A stretch of 64,000 nt of DNA from Tubulanus polymorphus (Eukaryota; Nemertea; Palaeonemertea; Tubulaniformes; Tubulanidae): NCBI RefSeq assembly GCF_964204645.1, contig NC_134030.1:7564278-7628277 (forward strand), read 5' to 3'. A program made the position numbers and the translations under genes. Below are positions 43,201 to 58,200 of the stretch, in pieces; position 1 is the stretch's first letter, and every line of letters starts with the position of its first letter. Under the pieces are notes generated by a model that was not told the DNA's origin, did no database searches, and saw only the letters and a list, made by a program, of their open reading frames with translations.

Positions 43201-46200
43201 CGAGCGGAAATTGAAGATATTAATCAAATGAAAAAGTCGTGTATCATCCTCATCAACGTTCGCAATTTTCATCATCAAACTGACTTTATCAATTCAAGAC
43301 TCATCCATCTAATATAGGCGAAGTCTGAACTCGGGAAGCAGTGACGTTTAATTACAGCAGCAATTCTGTTTAGTCTGAAAACGCATTTCCAACCAGTTCA
43401 CACCTGATTAGCAGATTTTAATGTGTTGTGCAGACATGATGAGGAAATTAAATTGCAACAGGCATTATGAATATTGCCTGAACTTTCATCTCAAACTTTT
43501 AGAGGAAATTCAATAAAATATGTGATTCTATGATATCTTCAAGACATGCTATTTGAGCTGACTGAATGCTACAATTGACAGTCAAAGTCGCTGTTTATGA
43601 ACTGGTAGTTCGAATCTACTCAAAATCTTTCAAAATATGATGCATGTATTGAATTTTGTATTTTAGATAATTTCGCTGACACCAACAGTTTATCGAAAGC
43701 CTTCAGTCATATAAAATAATGTGACTCCGTGTATGGACTGGCTTTGTACTCAAAATCAGCAGTCCAGTATTTTTAGACTTTTAGATTTGTGAAAAAGTAT
43801 TTTATCTCTCAGCCCACACAAGCATATCTACGAGCTTCACACCAATGTCTGTACCTATTTACATATTTGCTAGTACTTGACTTCTGGAACACGGGCATAA
43901 AAGAAGAATATTTGACAAACGTTTTCAGAATACATAATACTACATAAACAAGTTACTATTATTGGATATGTACATAAACAAACAACACCTGTACGTGATA
44001 AACATAATAGACACAGGTATAGATCTGTACATATTGGATATGAATATTCCCTCCAGGGCTATATCATGTGTACACAGGTGCGTTGACTATGATACTCACT
44101 GTCTTGCTACCTTACGACTTTCAAAAAAAAATCTTACTACAGTCAGGTGATATTTGCGCTGTCGTAAAAATGATAAGCGCTCGGGCGTCTACCTTGCTGC
44201 GAAAATCCATTTCCTAATGAGAAAACAAATTCGATTTCGAGCCTGTTTCCTTTTAATCTGCTGTCGCCAAAGAAAAAAAGATCTGAAAAATTCCCGCATT
44301 ACTCTTAAAATTCTATTCTATGAACACAACACTTAACCGCTTAAACTCTGAACAATGCTAGTGGTTACGAGCGATGATTGGTATGCTTTGATGAAGGTAT
44401 GAACAGTCGACTATTCCCTTTCTATGCTATTATTACCAGTATTTCTCCCCCTTTCCTGCGACCGATTGACCGATATCTAAGAGCCTTTCATCTTTCTGAA
44501 GAAACCGAATCCATGAAGATCAAACATTCATCAGAAACTACAGTAAGATCTATACGCGAATGTCCTATCGAAGACGATTAACATTAATAATTCCCCCAGC
44601 CATATGTCCCCTGTGCTTTATCAAGTCGAAATCTTAACAAAAAAAAACAATAACTGAAATCTTTTACATAGGTTGCGTAACGATTCGCAAAAAAACTTTT
44701 CAGGGATTAAACATTTCTTGAATGATCACAATAAATCTTTTTAAGTGCTATTTGTAATACAAGTATGATATATGGTTTTGTGTCTCACTACGCCTGCTAT
44801 AAATCTTATTCTAAACCTCCTCTATCAAATATGTGAGATGCATCTAAATCTAAATACATACATGAAGATAATCCACCAACGATACATTAACCAGCCGAGC
44901 GATAAAACATGATTTCTAATCGGTGTCCGAAATGAAATCTGACTTAATAATCCAAGTATCGAAACGGTTATCCACACATTCCGCTGGCAAGTGACAAAAA
45001 CGCATTTAAAACTGATAATCCAAACAAACGGCAAACGCGAAATTTCACACGCTCTCTCTGGAGGGCTGGTATACCTTTAATGTGTGAGCACAATAGACCG
45101 ACAAGCTAAGAAGCTTTAGATATAGGTAGGTACTACTCTCTCGGATATAGGTGGCCCGACAACACACATGCGCTGAAGAACATATGCTGTTCATAAAACA
45201 CCAAGAAAACAACATATGATGCTATAACAGTCACAGGGAACAGCTCAGAAGCTAAGTCTCAGGGCGTTTCGCATTGCAGGAGATAAGATTATTTCTTTTG
45301 GTGAGAAATGAACCAAAACCAACAGAAATATCCTAATCTAAAGTGTATTACTTCATGCCTTGCTTACTGCTAATTACCTACTTACTCAATTAATCTGTTC
45401 TCCCTGTACATACGAATACCCCTTGTTTTTAGATATTCCGATGATCTTTAGTGAGAGTTTGAAACGTTGGCATCTAATTTTTTGGATTGATGAATTCTTG
45501 GTTTCAAACCTTCGAATCTGTACATAGTGGGTTTCTATTGTGTCATCTATTGAGCTTGAGTGTGTGGTTATTCCACTGTCATCATCAAGTATCGATGCAA
45601 CTAAGAAATCATTCCAAAAACTCACCCAGTTTATATTAAGAGATTACTGTATTACTACTAATGATTAATTAGCCTATATGATCAATAACAAATGAAATTG
45701 AATGCAATTTTGCTGAAAAGCAGAAGACGATGACAAATCTGAGGCCAGCGGTGACATAGATAATGAGCATTACTCCTGAAAAATGTCGCAAAAGGTATAT
45801 TGGATGATGGATGAGGGTTTTCCAATTAGAACTTGCTCTATTTTTGACACCGGGATGGAAAATCTATTCATCGTGGATTTTATGGCTGAAAATTTGGTTT
45901 AAGAATTAGAATTAATGGGATTTCATTTTTTAGAACGCGGGAAATAGCACACATGGCACTTCTATTTTTTTTTAAGCGGCCATCACAAGCATTTGATAGA
46001 GATCGAGTTTATCGTATTTTCACTTTTTTCTTTTTGAAACTACATGCACATAAGTGACAAACATGAGATGTAAGTAAATGTGAATGGTATAAGATTTGTA
46101 GCTATCTACTCAGCTTCAGCTGATGAAAAAACCGAACCCTACGTAACAGGATCTATTTCTGTCTGGAGAAGAGATCCATCAATTAAAGTGAAGAACCAGG

Positions 46201-49200
46201 GAGAAACTGGTGCTGATTTCATCACTTATCGATGAAATTCTCTTGAGAACAGGTTGTCAAGTGTAAACTAACAGAAACGAAATCAGTTTCAGGGGACTGT
46301 CAAATAATTCCGGTACGAACATGAACATTTGTCCGGATACTGAAAACCTGAGCGAAAAAGCTGAAAATATGAAATTCTCCCTAATCTCAGGTAAAAAGTT
46401 GACTGGGCGCTGATGACTGCTATTAATTACTGCAAGCAGCTGCAGTAACTAGAAAATATTGATACATCATCGCTTCATGAGTCACTTCAGAGTCATTAAA
46501 AACTTTTACAGTTTCTGAGATGTGATTGAAGAAGTGAAATAGTGTTACTGCATCCAGATATCAATGTAAAGCTGATCTGCTGGCATATCTACAGCACTTC
46601 TACCAGGCCAAGACAATCTTCTTCACTCACAACAACAATATTTGCTTTAACAAAGATGTAGTGCTAATGACCCAACTTCAGGACTAGCATATTTTCGTTA
46701 AAAACTCATACGACAAAGTTGTCTCCATAAAAATTTATCACGAGAGTGAGATTTCCATCCTGTATGCACGTGCTTGTCATAACGTAAGCTGACTTCAAAA
46801 AGTCACCTTTCTTTTTATGAACCAGTCAAAAGTCACCAACTTGTGTGCATATTTCTTTTGATCGCTTACCAAAAAGAAAAAACCCGATAACAAATGTTTG
46901 GCTTGACATAAAAATAATCACCATGAATTCATACAAGTACATCGCGACGCAAAGCGTTCAGACATGATCTGCTGGCCCGTTGTTGTTCCCAGAAAAGTCA
47001 CATATATCAATTCTCAATGCGGCTAAACAAATAATACAGCAATAAAAGCGATTTCAATCATTTCAGACAGGACAACATTAATATCAGATATGTATCGTAT
47101 AGAAATAATATCAATACGTCGAGATCAGACTAATTGATGTTATGTAGAAGTGAAATCCACCATCATAAGAAATTCTTTGAAGACGGGGAGAAGTGATCCG
47201 CCTGAAAGGTCAGGAACAATAAGTTTGTCCTTCTTATGATGCAGTCAAACTCCGTCTAACTTGGACATTGCCACTCGGACTTTCGACCAACTCAGACAAA
47301 AACAAAATCATTTTGATGATTTCCTACTTGTAAACATCACGTTAAGAATATTATATGTATATATTGGATATTATATTATGTTGTTTCTCTTTTTCCGTTA
47401 TTGTTTTATTGTTCACACTTTTTGTTTTTTCGTTTTTTTCTTCATTCTCAATCATACACTCGTGATTTATTATGAATAGATTGATTTGAATTTGAATCAA
47501 CTTATCTTTCCTATCCTTAACTTGGACTTTGCTTACCTCAGACAAATTTTGTCTGTCCCAGTTTGTCCAAGTTAGGCGAGGTTTATTGTAATTGGTTTCA
47601 CTTATCAAGCTTTTCTACCCTTTTGCAGAAAACCCTTTTGTGATTCTCTTAGTTATTATCATCATTTCATATTTCCCACTTCTTTACGTTCATAAAATTC
47701 ATCTATCAAATGTGGCTACAAATGTCATGAAACACATTGCAAACGCTGACAGAAATATAACAATCTATGTGAACTTGTTGGATCCCCTTGCAGTAATGCA
47801 CTTCAAATTAATCTTGCAAAAATAAATGCTAATAGCACCGACTACAATAAAGGAGTCGTCATCAGTTAATAATAAGTCCATTCTGCAAATACCTACAAAC
47901 CTTACGCAACGACCTTCAAATTCTTCTGTGTTCAAAAAGAGAATTGCTCCAATAATGTGTCATAAAGAGGATTGCTCTGAGAACACAACCAGTAACATTT
48001 TGCGAAGAATTCTCTTCAATTTCTCAATGTGAAATATATGCACTATATATGAAGAAAACATGTTATCGCTGCTTTACAGCTATATCTATTTACTAATTTC
48101 AGAGATTCAAGTTGGAATGATACCACAAGCAAGAAAGAACTCTACAATCAGAAACTTCTCCCAAGACCAGTCATGTAGATACTGTCATGTATTTTGTTGA
48201 TATTTGAAATTATGAACCGACTTCAAAGATGATGAATAGCCCTTCATTGGTGAATTCGCAAAAAGAGGCAGAATGCTTTCACGTCAAGTCGTATGGTAGA
48301 ATGAAAATAGCAAGGAGGGGGTAGCTTATCTGCCACAAACACAGACTAAAGTGTTTCCCACCAGTAAAACAAACTCTATATCTGCATCAAGTCAATAAAT
48401 CTAAGTGGTTCTTATGAATTTTTGGTAAGTAACGTCTGAGAGTCATCTGAGCAGTACAGAAGCCATTTTTTCATCTTGAGCTGAACCAAAAAGTTAACGT
48501 CTCGCTTGTTGCAAGATCGCACATTTCTTCCGGTCTATAAAATCACTCCCGATTGGTAGTTGCTGCAACCGGGGATCAATCGTCACCCGTCTAGGCTAAA
48601 GCTGAGCAACAAATCAGATCAGTCACAAGCGAGGCGAGTACCCCACACACAATGAAAACCAGACAGTTGTGCAACTGCACGTAGTATGCCAATTTCAATA
48701 TAAACATTACGTGCATTGGCGGCAACTAGGATTATGTTATTTAGCAAAAATCTTAAGGCCATCCTGTAAGTCAGATATCATTTTCTTGCTTTGCTTTAGT
48801 CACATGAGCGTCAGTTGTGCCATGTGTTGCTGATTATGGAGGGCAAATATTGCCAAATCTGAGTACAACAAGTTGCTGAAAAGTAGAGCATGAGCAACAG
48901 ACCGCAACTGGAGATAGATCATTGTTCATCAGTTGCAAGCTGCATGCATCAACATATTCCAGTAACTGGTTGGATGGGCTCACTGTTACTCCAGCAACTG
49001 GTTGTCCCCAGTTATCGATGTACGCTTAGCTTAATGTCTTAAAATATGCTAGTAAATAGAAAATTTCATCAAAAAAATGATTTTTCAACCATTGTTTTAC
49101 GATGGCGTGACTACAAAAAGCTATATCAAATTCTTCGAATAACGTGACTATTGCATTTCGTCGGTACTAACAATGCAGCACAGTAAACAGTCTTTTATGA

Positions 49201-52200
49201 CCCTGAATTTGTTAGTTTAACGGGACAAAGACCTGGCTATTAATTATTATTGTCAATACGGCACTGTCAAACATCCAGATTTTTGTGTCATATCGAGCAT
49301 TAACCCAAAGAAGAATTGGCACCATTCATTTGGTCCTTTCTGCAATGTGCACACGCACTGTCTGAGGTGACAGCGCCATTTTTCTAAAATTCCGCAAAAT
49401 TATTTCAAATATTACAACAATACTTCAGATGATGACACATCGCAATTAGACAGCGAAAAAATAAGAGTCCACTAACTATTCTTCTGAAGCCCGAGTTAAT
49501 ATACAAAAATGATTTTAGCTTACCTTGTAACTCGGAGAGACAAGCAGCCGCAGTGAAGGACGCTACCTCCAAGTCCATTTCCATCTCCAATTCGTCCATG
49601 TTATCCTCAAGCGAAAGTGACATCTTCAATAAAATATCTCTTAATGCCACTCTGAACGGAAGCAAATCATCTATTCCATCCGAGCATTACTGATACCACA
49701 CAACTAACCGGTCAGATATCCAATGATGACCTTCGTAGCACAGCTCAGTGTCCTTTGACAAGCCAATACTGATATACAAATTCTTCACTGAACGCTTGAT
49801 ATATGTATAATGAAGAGATGTATATGTTCCGGCTTCCTTAATTTGTTTTATTGCCAGCCAATTTGATCAGTAGTCGGAGTTGCAGCTGATTATGGCGACT
49901 ACATGAAATAATGTAATGTCACTAGTTCTTGGCGGCGTATAATAATAAAGTGTCGTTATTCCATCGTAGATTTCAGAAAATCAGATTTTCGAATCAGCGT
50001 TTTGTTTAAATATTTCTTTTAATGCGCTTAATAAATCCACAATTCAAACGAAGCTCTTGAAACTCAAATACAACGAGCACTCTCGTGTACACAACGGAAG
50101 AAACTCCCTCGCAGCACTTTCCCTGGATAAAGAAATTAAAGACCTAAGCAAATATTTTGGACAAACCGCGAGAGTCGGAATTTGAATTGAACATAGCACT
50201 TCACGCGATTTACCGATCCCCTTGTACTAATAGTTATGGGATTAAACAAGATAAAGCGTTTTATTGGGAACGTGTCCAACTGAGAACTAATTAACAGTAG
50301 CGATCATCGTCAGGTGGTTGCGCCTGATGATGATCTCTAGTGTAAGATCAAAAGGTCGTGTCTTCTTGAATTAATTTTTCGATTGAATGAATTCTCGATT
50401 TTAAAACTTTTTGTCTGTATATAGTGGGTTTTTATCTTACTATCAGAAAACCTATTGTCCTGACCAGCGATAAAAGACTTTTAGATCCTATTACCTCTGA
50501 ATGTGAAATGGTTTGAATATCCTGACATCAAAGTATAACCAAATCCAAATACCGATATACCCACGTTCAAAATCAATCCTCGTATTTAGTCATTCAACGT
50601 TTTATATTTCAATAGAAACCCAGATGTAGTTAACTCAACAGGAGTAAGATGATCAGACTGATGCCACATTCAATCAATCACACAACGCCCTCCTGTTCGG
50701 TCCAAATTCCGAATGACATTTTTTGCTGTATTATTTCAGCTAAAATTTCTTACATTCTTCTCCGGCATCAGGGGATGATATTGCTATAGGCCATTATTTA
50801 TACTCCTAGCCGCGGAATGCTCATCAGCGAATAAACACTGCCTAAATAGACATTCATCAATATTCATCAGATGTTTCATGTCCAGTCCGTTTCCAGAGAG
50901 AATGGCTGCTAACGCTGGAATAAATTCCTATTAATTAAGTAATTAGGGCGAATTATTATCTAAAAATAGCTTTCAAAACAGTTTGTTACGAGCATTCATA
51001 TATACCACAATATAATTCCATAACAGACAATTCATAACGATGCTTCAATGTCATTTTCCTGAATGACATTTGAATGTTTTTTTTTTTTAACTTTCGCAAA
51101 TATCAACTTTCAAATCTACGATTTCTAGTTTCTATTTCTATAACCATATGATCGAGAACATCAAAGTCAAATGCTTTCATTTCTTTGTCAAATTAATTTG
51201 GAGTTCAAGCAATACAAAGTTACATCATCCATATACTAGCAAAGACCCTGTGGAAACCACAGCGTTCTTCAAGCCAGAATTTAAAACTTTTCAATTCATT
51301 TTATAATGTATCTTATTTTATAAATTCATCATGTTTCAGCTAAAACCATTAATTTCATCCTAATTGCTGTTTACCCCAACTAATGCTGACCATGAACTAA
51401 ACTTCGCAGTATATCGTACATCTTGTAACCAGAAAATCGATTCAGCTTTAAAAAACCTGTTTGATCCCCATCGGCGTTAATCCTTATCTAACAGATGGCA
51501 TATCGGATATTTCTTCGCCGTTCGATAACATGCGAATCCCACGAAATCCTATCCTTCATAACCGATCGATAGTCCTTAAACAAAGTTGAACCTTTCGTCA
51601 AAAATCTCAAGATACGATTTCGTTAATGTCGCAAAAAGCTGCCAAAATATCTAATAGGTAAAGACTGTAACCCTATCTTAAAGCTGCAGATTTTCTTTAC
51701 TGAATGCAGACAACCAAGTTCATGAAGAAAGTAGATAAGATCCCGCAGACTGTCCAACATTACGTCTGATCACTTACATCATTACATACCGTACAAACAG
51801 CCAAATAAAAAACACTTATCTCTTTATGACAATCTAACTGCTAATAATTGGATCATTTCTGTCGAAATTGATGTAACCCGAATAACAATCCCTAGTCTTA
51901 ATCATCATTTCATAAAATGTATGTAATACATATCTATTGTTACCGGAAAAAGCTTCTCGATCGGTTCACAGTTTTTGATAACAGCGACGAAAAGTAAGCC
52001 AACCGAAGGATGGACATTTTTTCTTCGAGGTGAAAATAATGGAAATTTTTCGCTTCGTTAAAACGTCTCGTGCCGGAGAAACGTGTCGGATTAGCCGAGA
52101 TTCTGCGAACTTGACTGAAATCATCGCGATGAATGATCGTTCGATTTAACGAAACGTCAAATTCCTCACGATCGATCATCTTACGTATTACGGCTTCTAC

Positions 52201-55200
52201 GCGACAACCTTCAAACCGTCGGGCACGATTTGCAGCACTTGACGTAGTTTCTAGAGCGATCGGATCTAAAATTACGGGCCCAATCTTAATGTCATACCCA
52301 AGGTTCATTCACCTATTCATCAATTCAATTAACCAATAAACAGGTTTTATAGAATGGTATTGAATTTAAACAGTAACCCTGCGACTGCCAGCAACGATCG
52401 TGTGGCAATGACCCCTATCCCCCTTGAAACTGCCTCACGACTGCTAGTAGCATTACCAGTCACGATGTGTTGCACATGTTCTAATTCCTGCAATGTGACC
52501 ATCTCTTCCAATCGTAGCCGATGCACATCATCACTGACAATTGAGGCGCAGTCGACCTATGCGCCTATTTGTGACCAGTCATGATCTATTGCGTCCCAAG
52601 GCCGATCTACGCCCACCTTAAAAACTGGCCACAGTAACACCTTTCTATTTTCCATTTACATCTCTATCTGACTATTTCGAATCATTATCAGAACCATTAT
52701 CAGAGATATGGTCGATGATTTTTATCTTCCACTGACTATTATTCTATCCTTCCGTGGGTGAACAAACGAGAGGCGATGGTCGTAAATACGAATGTTACAA
52801 AAACAGGCGTCTAATTCACCATAATATAGTAAGCGCGCATAATATCATATATAATTATACTATAAACATATCTATGACCTTGAATAGGCCTCGTTATTAG
52901 TGATCTATCTAAAAAACCAGACCTGCCTAGTTTGATAAATGGTGTTTTTCATGAGAATATACCTTGGTTTGCTATATGGACAAGAAAAGCCAAGCGATTC
53001 CTTCGTCCTGTCCTGGTCGCGTATCTGTTTGAATGCAGCTATCCAACTAACTTACATACTACACATTTGATTATAGATTTATGGTTTTTCCAACCAATCG
53101 TGCTTTGCGTTTCGATACAATAGAAAAATTCCTTCTAAACACTTGATTTGTCGAAATCGTTATCACCTGGGTCACTATCTCCGTACTACGTATGTTAAAC
53201 ATCATTTTCTAAATAGGTGAAAAAAGCTATTTCGTTATCAAGAGAAACGTTTGATGATATCGTGACTAGAATTCTTTCGACATTATGTTCACACTAAATC
53301 ATTTTACAAACGACTTTAAGGTGGCAATAAGAATCTTAAGGTGCGGGAATTCAGATGATCAACACTTCTTTTGACATAGAAATAATTGTTACACGCACTT
53401 TTAACATCACCCAATTACTAGCACAAGTTTGTCACCTAATCAACTCAATTAGATAGCAAGATTAAAGGACAATTCTTACTTAAATCTCACAATTTCTGTG
53501 ATGCCTGTAACTAATTCCAAAACCCTCTGGTTAATCTTAACTAATCATCTCACTTATTCCTTATTAATGAAGCTATAAGACAAACTAACACCATATTTGA
53601 GGATTAAACAGATGGAAGCAAGATCATTACTTTGGACTTAATATCATTTCCTTTATATAGCTCTATACTTCCTTCATAGCTCTTTACCTTTCACTTAAGC
53701 CTAACAACTATAGAAGTCTAAATATACGGTGATAAATATTTGCTCAGGATGTAGGTGGGACTATTTTCAAGAAAATGTTTAATTGCTATTCGTTACTAGG
53801 TTATGTTTTCAATGAGGACTTCAAACTAAACCATTTAAAGCTTAAACTTAAGACGTGAAGCTAGTCCCAGGTTCTAAATGTTATATCTACCTCCAATTTT
53901 CAGGACTCTAAACTCATCCGATCTCACATTCAACGTTGACAATCCACAATAACACCGGAGATGAAAATTCCGTAGGTGATAACTAACACAATAACAGAGG
54001 GATCTCAAATATCTATTCGGCATTTGCTGTCCATCTTCGCAAACCAGGATGCAACATTATCACCAAATAACTCTTCTCTCAACTTGAAGTCATCAACTTG
54101 ACCCCCCACCTCTCTGAATGTCACCTCTCTGAATGTTGTTTCCAAGTATTCCGAAAGCAGCTGAATTTCAACTACATTCATTTACAGAATGTAGCGTTCA
54201 TGGACAACGTATTCATGAACCATAAAAGCAACCTTTATACGTGACAAGAATTAACGATATAAAAGTACATTCTCCATTGCCACTCGAGAATCATCCAATC
54301 CCAAATCATCTGCCGGGTGTGTAATGAGAGAGAAATTCCTCGACATTTCGATACCTCGCATTCGCTCACCCTATCACAAAAAAGCTCACGATATACGCGG
54401 AAAAATCAGCGCGTTTCAAAACATCTGCCAGCATTTCCAACGACGAGAACGACGAAAAAAGAAACATGCCTTCGAGACCCCGAGGGCGCATTTGTGGTCA
54501 TATTCTTCAGTCGAGTACGGCATACAATGTCTTGTTATGATCGCTTCGACGGCTTTTCAAGACATATTACACATACGCGCATACGGAAATCTATTTTACC
54601 ATTTACTTTGTGAATGACGACACAAGAAATATTTTTGCACAGTTTTCAATGATTGAATGGTGAAGAAATGTTCTATTTACGTCCGCAAAAAGTAGCGTCC
54701 TTCACGTTCTTCTCGCGTCTATTTTCATGGGTCAGCGAATCTTTACGGCGAAAAAATGTTAAGGACTCGAAAAGCATTGCTGTGATTAATTTGAATTGTT
54801 GACATGATCTCTATAAACCATTTGCGAATTCGCGATATCAGAATGAAGTATAGGCCCGGACTGACAGTTGGATTTGAATTCAAGAAGAATTGATTTTTTT
54901 ACTGTGATCCTAAATATGGTTATGCAAGCCCCAAAAAGATATAGGATTGACTTTTCTACTCAGTGTTAGGTAAGGAAGCATCTCAAAATTTCAATAGGTC
55001 ACTCAATTAGAATAAATGTCTAATTGGTTTTAACCCCCCACTCGATGAATCCGCAGAAGGCCTCAACCCCCCACCCCCTTCCGCGAGTTATTCTAATTGA
55101 AGTAACTATCGAAATTTTGAGATTCTCCCTAAAGTTTTCATCAAAGATTGATTTATTCAAGACAATTTAGATGGGTTATTGGAAAAAAAAGAAGCTCAAG

Positions 55201-58200
55201 GTCCAAAGTGCATTAACAGTTGCACAAACATCATGAAATCAACGGAATATCTAACAGAAATACCGGGACCTGCAACATTACCTCTACGTGAACCTTTACC
55301 GTTAGATGATATCTACTAAGTGAAAGTACGTGGATTACCGAGGATTAACGCTTATCCCTATTTTCCGATGCATTTCCGATCGTTAATTCCTGATGACAAT
55401 TACAATAGTAGATATTCATCATCAGTTGCAGAGGGTTTGAAGGTCTGGGAACGAAGGCGCAGCTATGTCTGTATCACCGCAAACAAAATAATTGGGAATT
55501 AAGTTATTCGCTATCTCAACATATTTCAGCATATTCATCAACATCAACAATGGTTCAAAAAATAAAACGGCAGGTTTTTCAATTTATGTTGGTCAATGAG
55601 GAAACCAGCGCAAAATAAGTAAAATTGGAAACGAGCAAGCAGAATTGAGGATGATAGCTGAATAGCATGACATGTCAAATATGAAGACTTTCTTTTCATT
55701 AGTCGAACATCATTCTTCATCTTCGTTAGATAACGTAACTTTTTCATTAACACTGCGATTCATTAATCTTGTTAGAATGCACACAGCATTCAGTCTGTTG
55801 TTGGTCGTTAAACGGGCCTGTATAACGGCCCAGTAGGAATCATTATCAACCTCAATAATGACCTGGTCACAGCCTTAATTAGGATTACAATTGAAAGGAA
55901 TACCACAATATTTCTCCACCCTAATAACCACCTGATTAGGCCATGGCTTTTAAGTTAAGGTCATTACTCCTTGGACTTGAATAAACTTGGTGTCATGATA
56001 GCCTCATAATCTTGCACTTAGAAATCCATTTTATAGTACATACACCCTGTGGTTAAGTGATTTAAATGCCCAAAAGGCCAGGTGTTTCCGTATTAATCAA
56101 CTATACAGTAACAATTCTACAATAGTTTGATTCTGGATTTCCCATTAAGTAATGATCAATATAACATGTTTATATTGAAAACTAAAAACAAATCATAAAT
56201 TTCACTTAGTAGGGATATAACGCTGCTTTAAAAGGGGAAACGCCCAGAACACTTACACCCTCCATCTATCTACCCAGTTATTGTCAGGAGTTTTTTGTCT
56301 ATATAATAGATAATCTTATTAGGTAACTGGTAATAATCCGCCCCCAAAAAAATGCCAAAAGGTAAAAATCCCTTGGTTAATATCCCCAATTCCTCAAATT
56401 CCCCAAATTTGATTTCACAACAAAATTCAAAAATTTTTTTCAATATTCATTTGTTGAAAAACTTTAATAGATTTCAAAACTCTACTATATGAGTTTATTT
56501 TGTAAATAAAGTGAAAAAACTTTTATCAGAACCCTAAAACATTTCATCTTTCACATGTACATACACATACATATATCGTCTTTCACATACAAACATGAGG
56601 CAAAACGAAAACCACAATCACGTCATTGAAAAACATTTGAATTTTCAGTTTGAAGTACATTGAATTAATCATCATAAATTCTTTTAACCATGAGATTCGT
56701 GACGAATATAAATGAGCGGTCTTCGAAAGAATGGAGGCAAAACAAAAACCGAGCCAAAATTCCTTATATTATGATTTCTAGGCCCCAGCAATTTGTGTCA
56801 TGGTTTGTGCCATCGAACTTTTGCCGATCCCCTTTTATTCAACTATGACTGCCTCGAATAATCCTATTAATCAAATGCTAATTGCGCTTGAAGTTTATTA
56901 AGTACTCGAAGGTATGGCTTCAGTTTTAGGTCAGTTAGGCGAAGCGCTGATTCTACCTTTGCATGTTTTGTTTCTCTAGGTGTGCAAAGTGTCTTTGAAA
57001 TTTGATTGTAAAAATGCCGAAAGGCGAAATGCAAAATCTCTCAAGCGATGATGGCACAATACATCTCTTCCGAGCGACATTCCATATTAGTTTGCTGATA
57101 ACAAAACAGATGGCAGGACTGTGTTGTAATTGCGGTACCGAAATACTGCATTCAACTGAAAGATGGCCTCGCTGATTGATGACTGGAACACGGCTTGATG
57201 TGTATTCGATTTTCATCCAACGCAAATATCAATCATTAGTCAACGAACAAATATTACTGAAATGGCCTGAATGTGTTATTGAAATTCAGTCGCTCAGGTC
57301 AAACAGGATTATCACAATTAATTCATGTGAATTAACACATATGCAATAAGCAATACACACTCGCACATGAGGGTCATATAAGGATAGAACTGGTTTCTGA
57401 ACTCCTGAGATATCAAACAACTCTCCATTGCAAATAGAAGTCCAAGAATCTGAATTTTATACATTAGAATCTATTAAAATGAAACCACAATGATTCACAA
57501 CTAATAGCCATCATCTGGTAGAATGACCAGAAACCTGATGATGGCTGTTAGTCATTTTCATTAATTTCATCATATGAAATTTGAATTGTGGGACTTCTTC
57601 TTTCAGTTAAAACGGATTAGAATGTTTCATTCGACAACTATCTGAAGCTGATGACTTCCGACCGAGCATTGGCCAAGCACAGGGCCTAGATTCTCGCTCA
57701 GTCAACAATTTCCATACGTACACGGGAGTTGGATGATGCGTTTGCGGGGACCATATGCGATGCGGCACGCAGTAATACGAACGGGTAAATAATGAGTGTA
57801 ACAAACAGCGAACGCAATCACCATTAATTCAACACCCAACAGCACTTGCAGCATGTTATTACTACCTGCAGACTTGGTTTTAAGTGATACATTTGTTTAG
57901 TCATTGCTAACAATGTCAACCATTACAGAACGGGAGAGACAAACAAATGAAAACTTTCCTCGTGTGTCGGTATATTGGTTATTGGGGTAAATCGGGAAAA
58001 TTGGATTTGCTCTTGATGATACATTGGCCTGTATCTCCACAAGTGCTGAAGGTTGTGGTATACATGTACTTTAGCCGCGATCACATGTAGATGATCTGGC
58101 CCAGGTCAAATTGGCACGGATCAGGCCCGAGTCAAATTAGGCACTACCTAATTAGAGAGCGCGTTCAAACATAAACCACTCACTGCTAAACAATGCTTAA

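Larger units (their letters stand above)
39429..49523 (-). other. 10 kb between the two alternative 5' exons
   Basis: Contains one complete pogo-like MITE and a second longer one, a repeat shared by 45.4 and 50.4 kb, and a plus-strand 165-codon frame (41770-42267) whose right half is CpG-rich. That frame has no recognisable domain; the CpG block could instead be promoter DNA for a minus-strand transcript. The rest is AT-rich and empty. Confidence 0.5.

Noticed and set aside
43600-43625. TAGTTCGAATCTACTC as a second tRNA B box
   Set aside because: No A box at the right distance and no cloverleaf.
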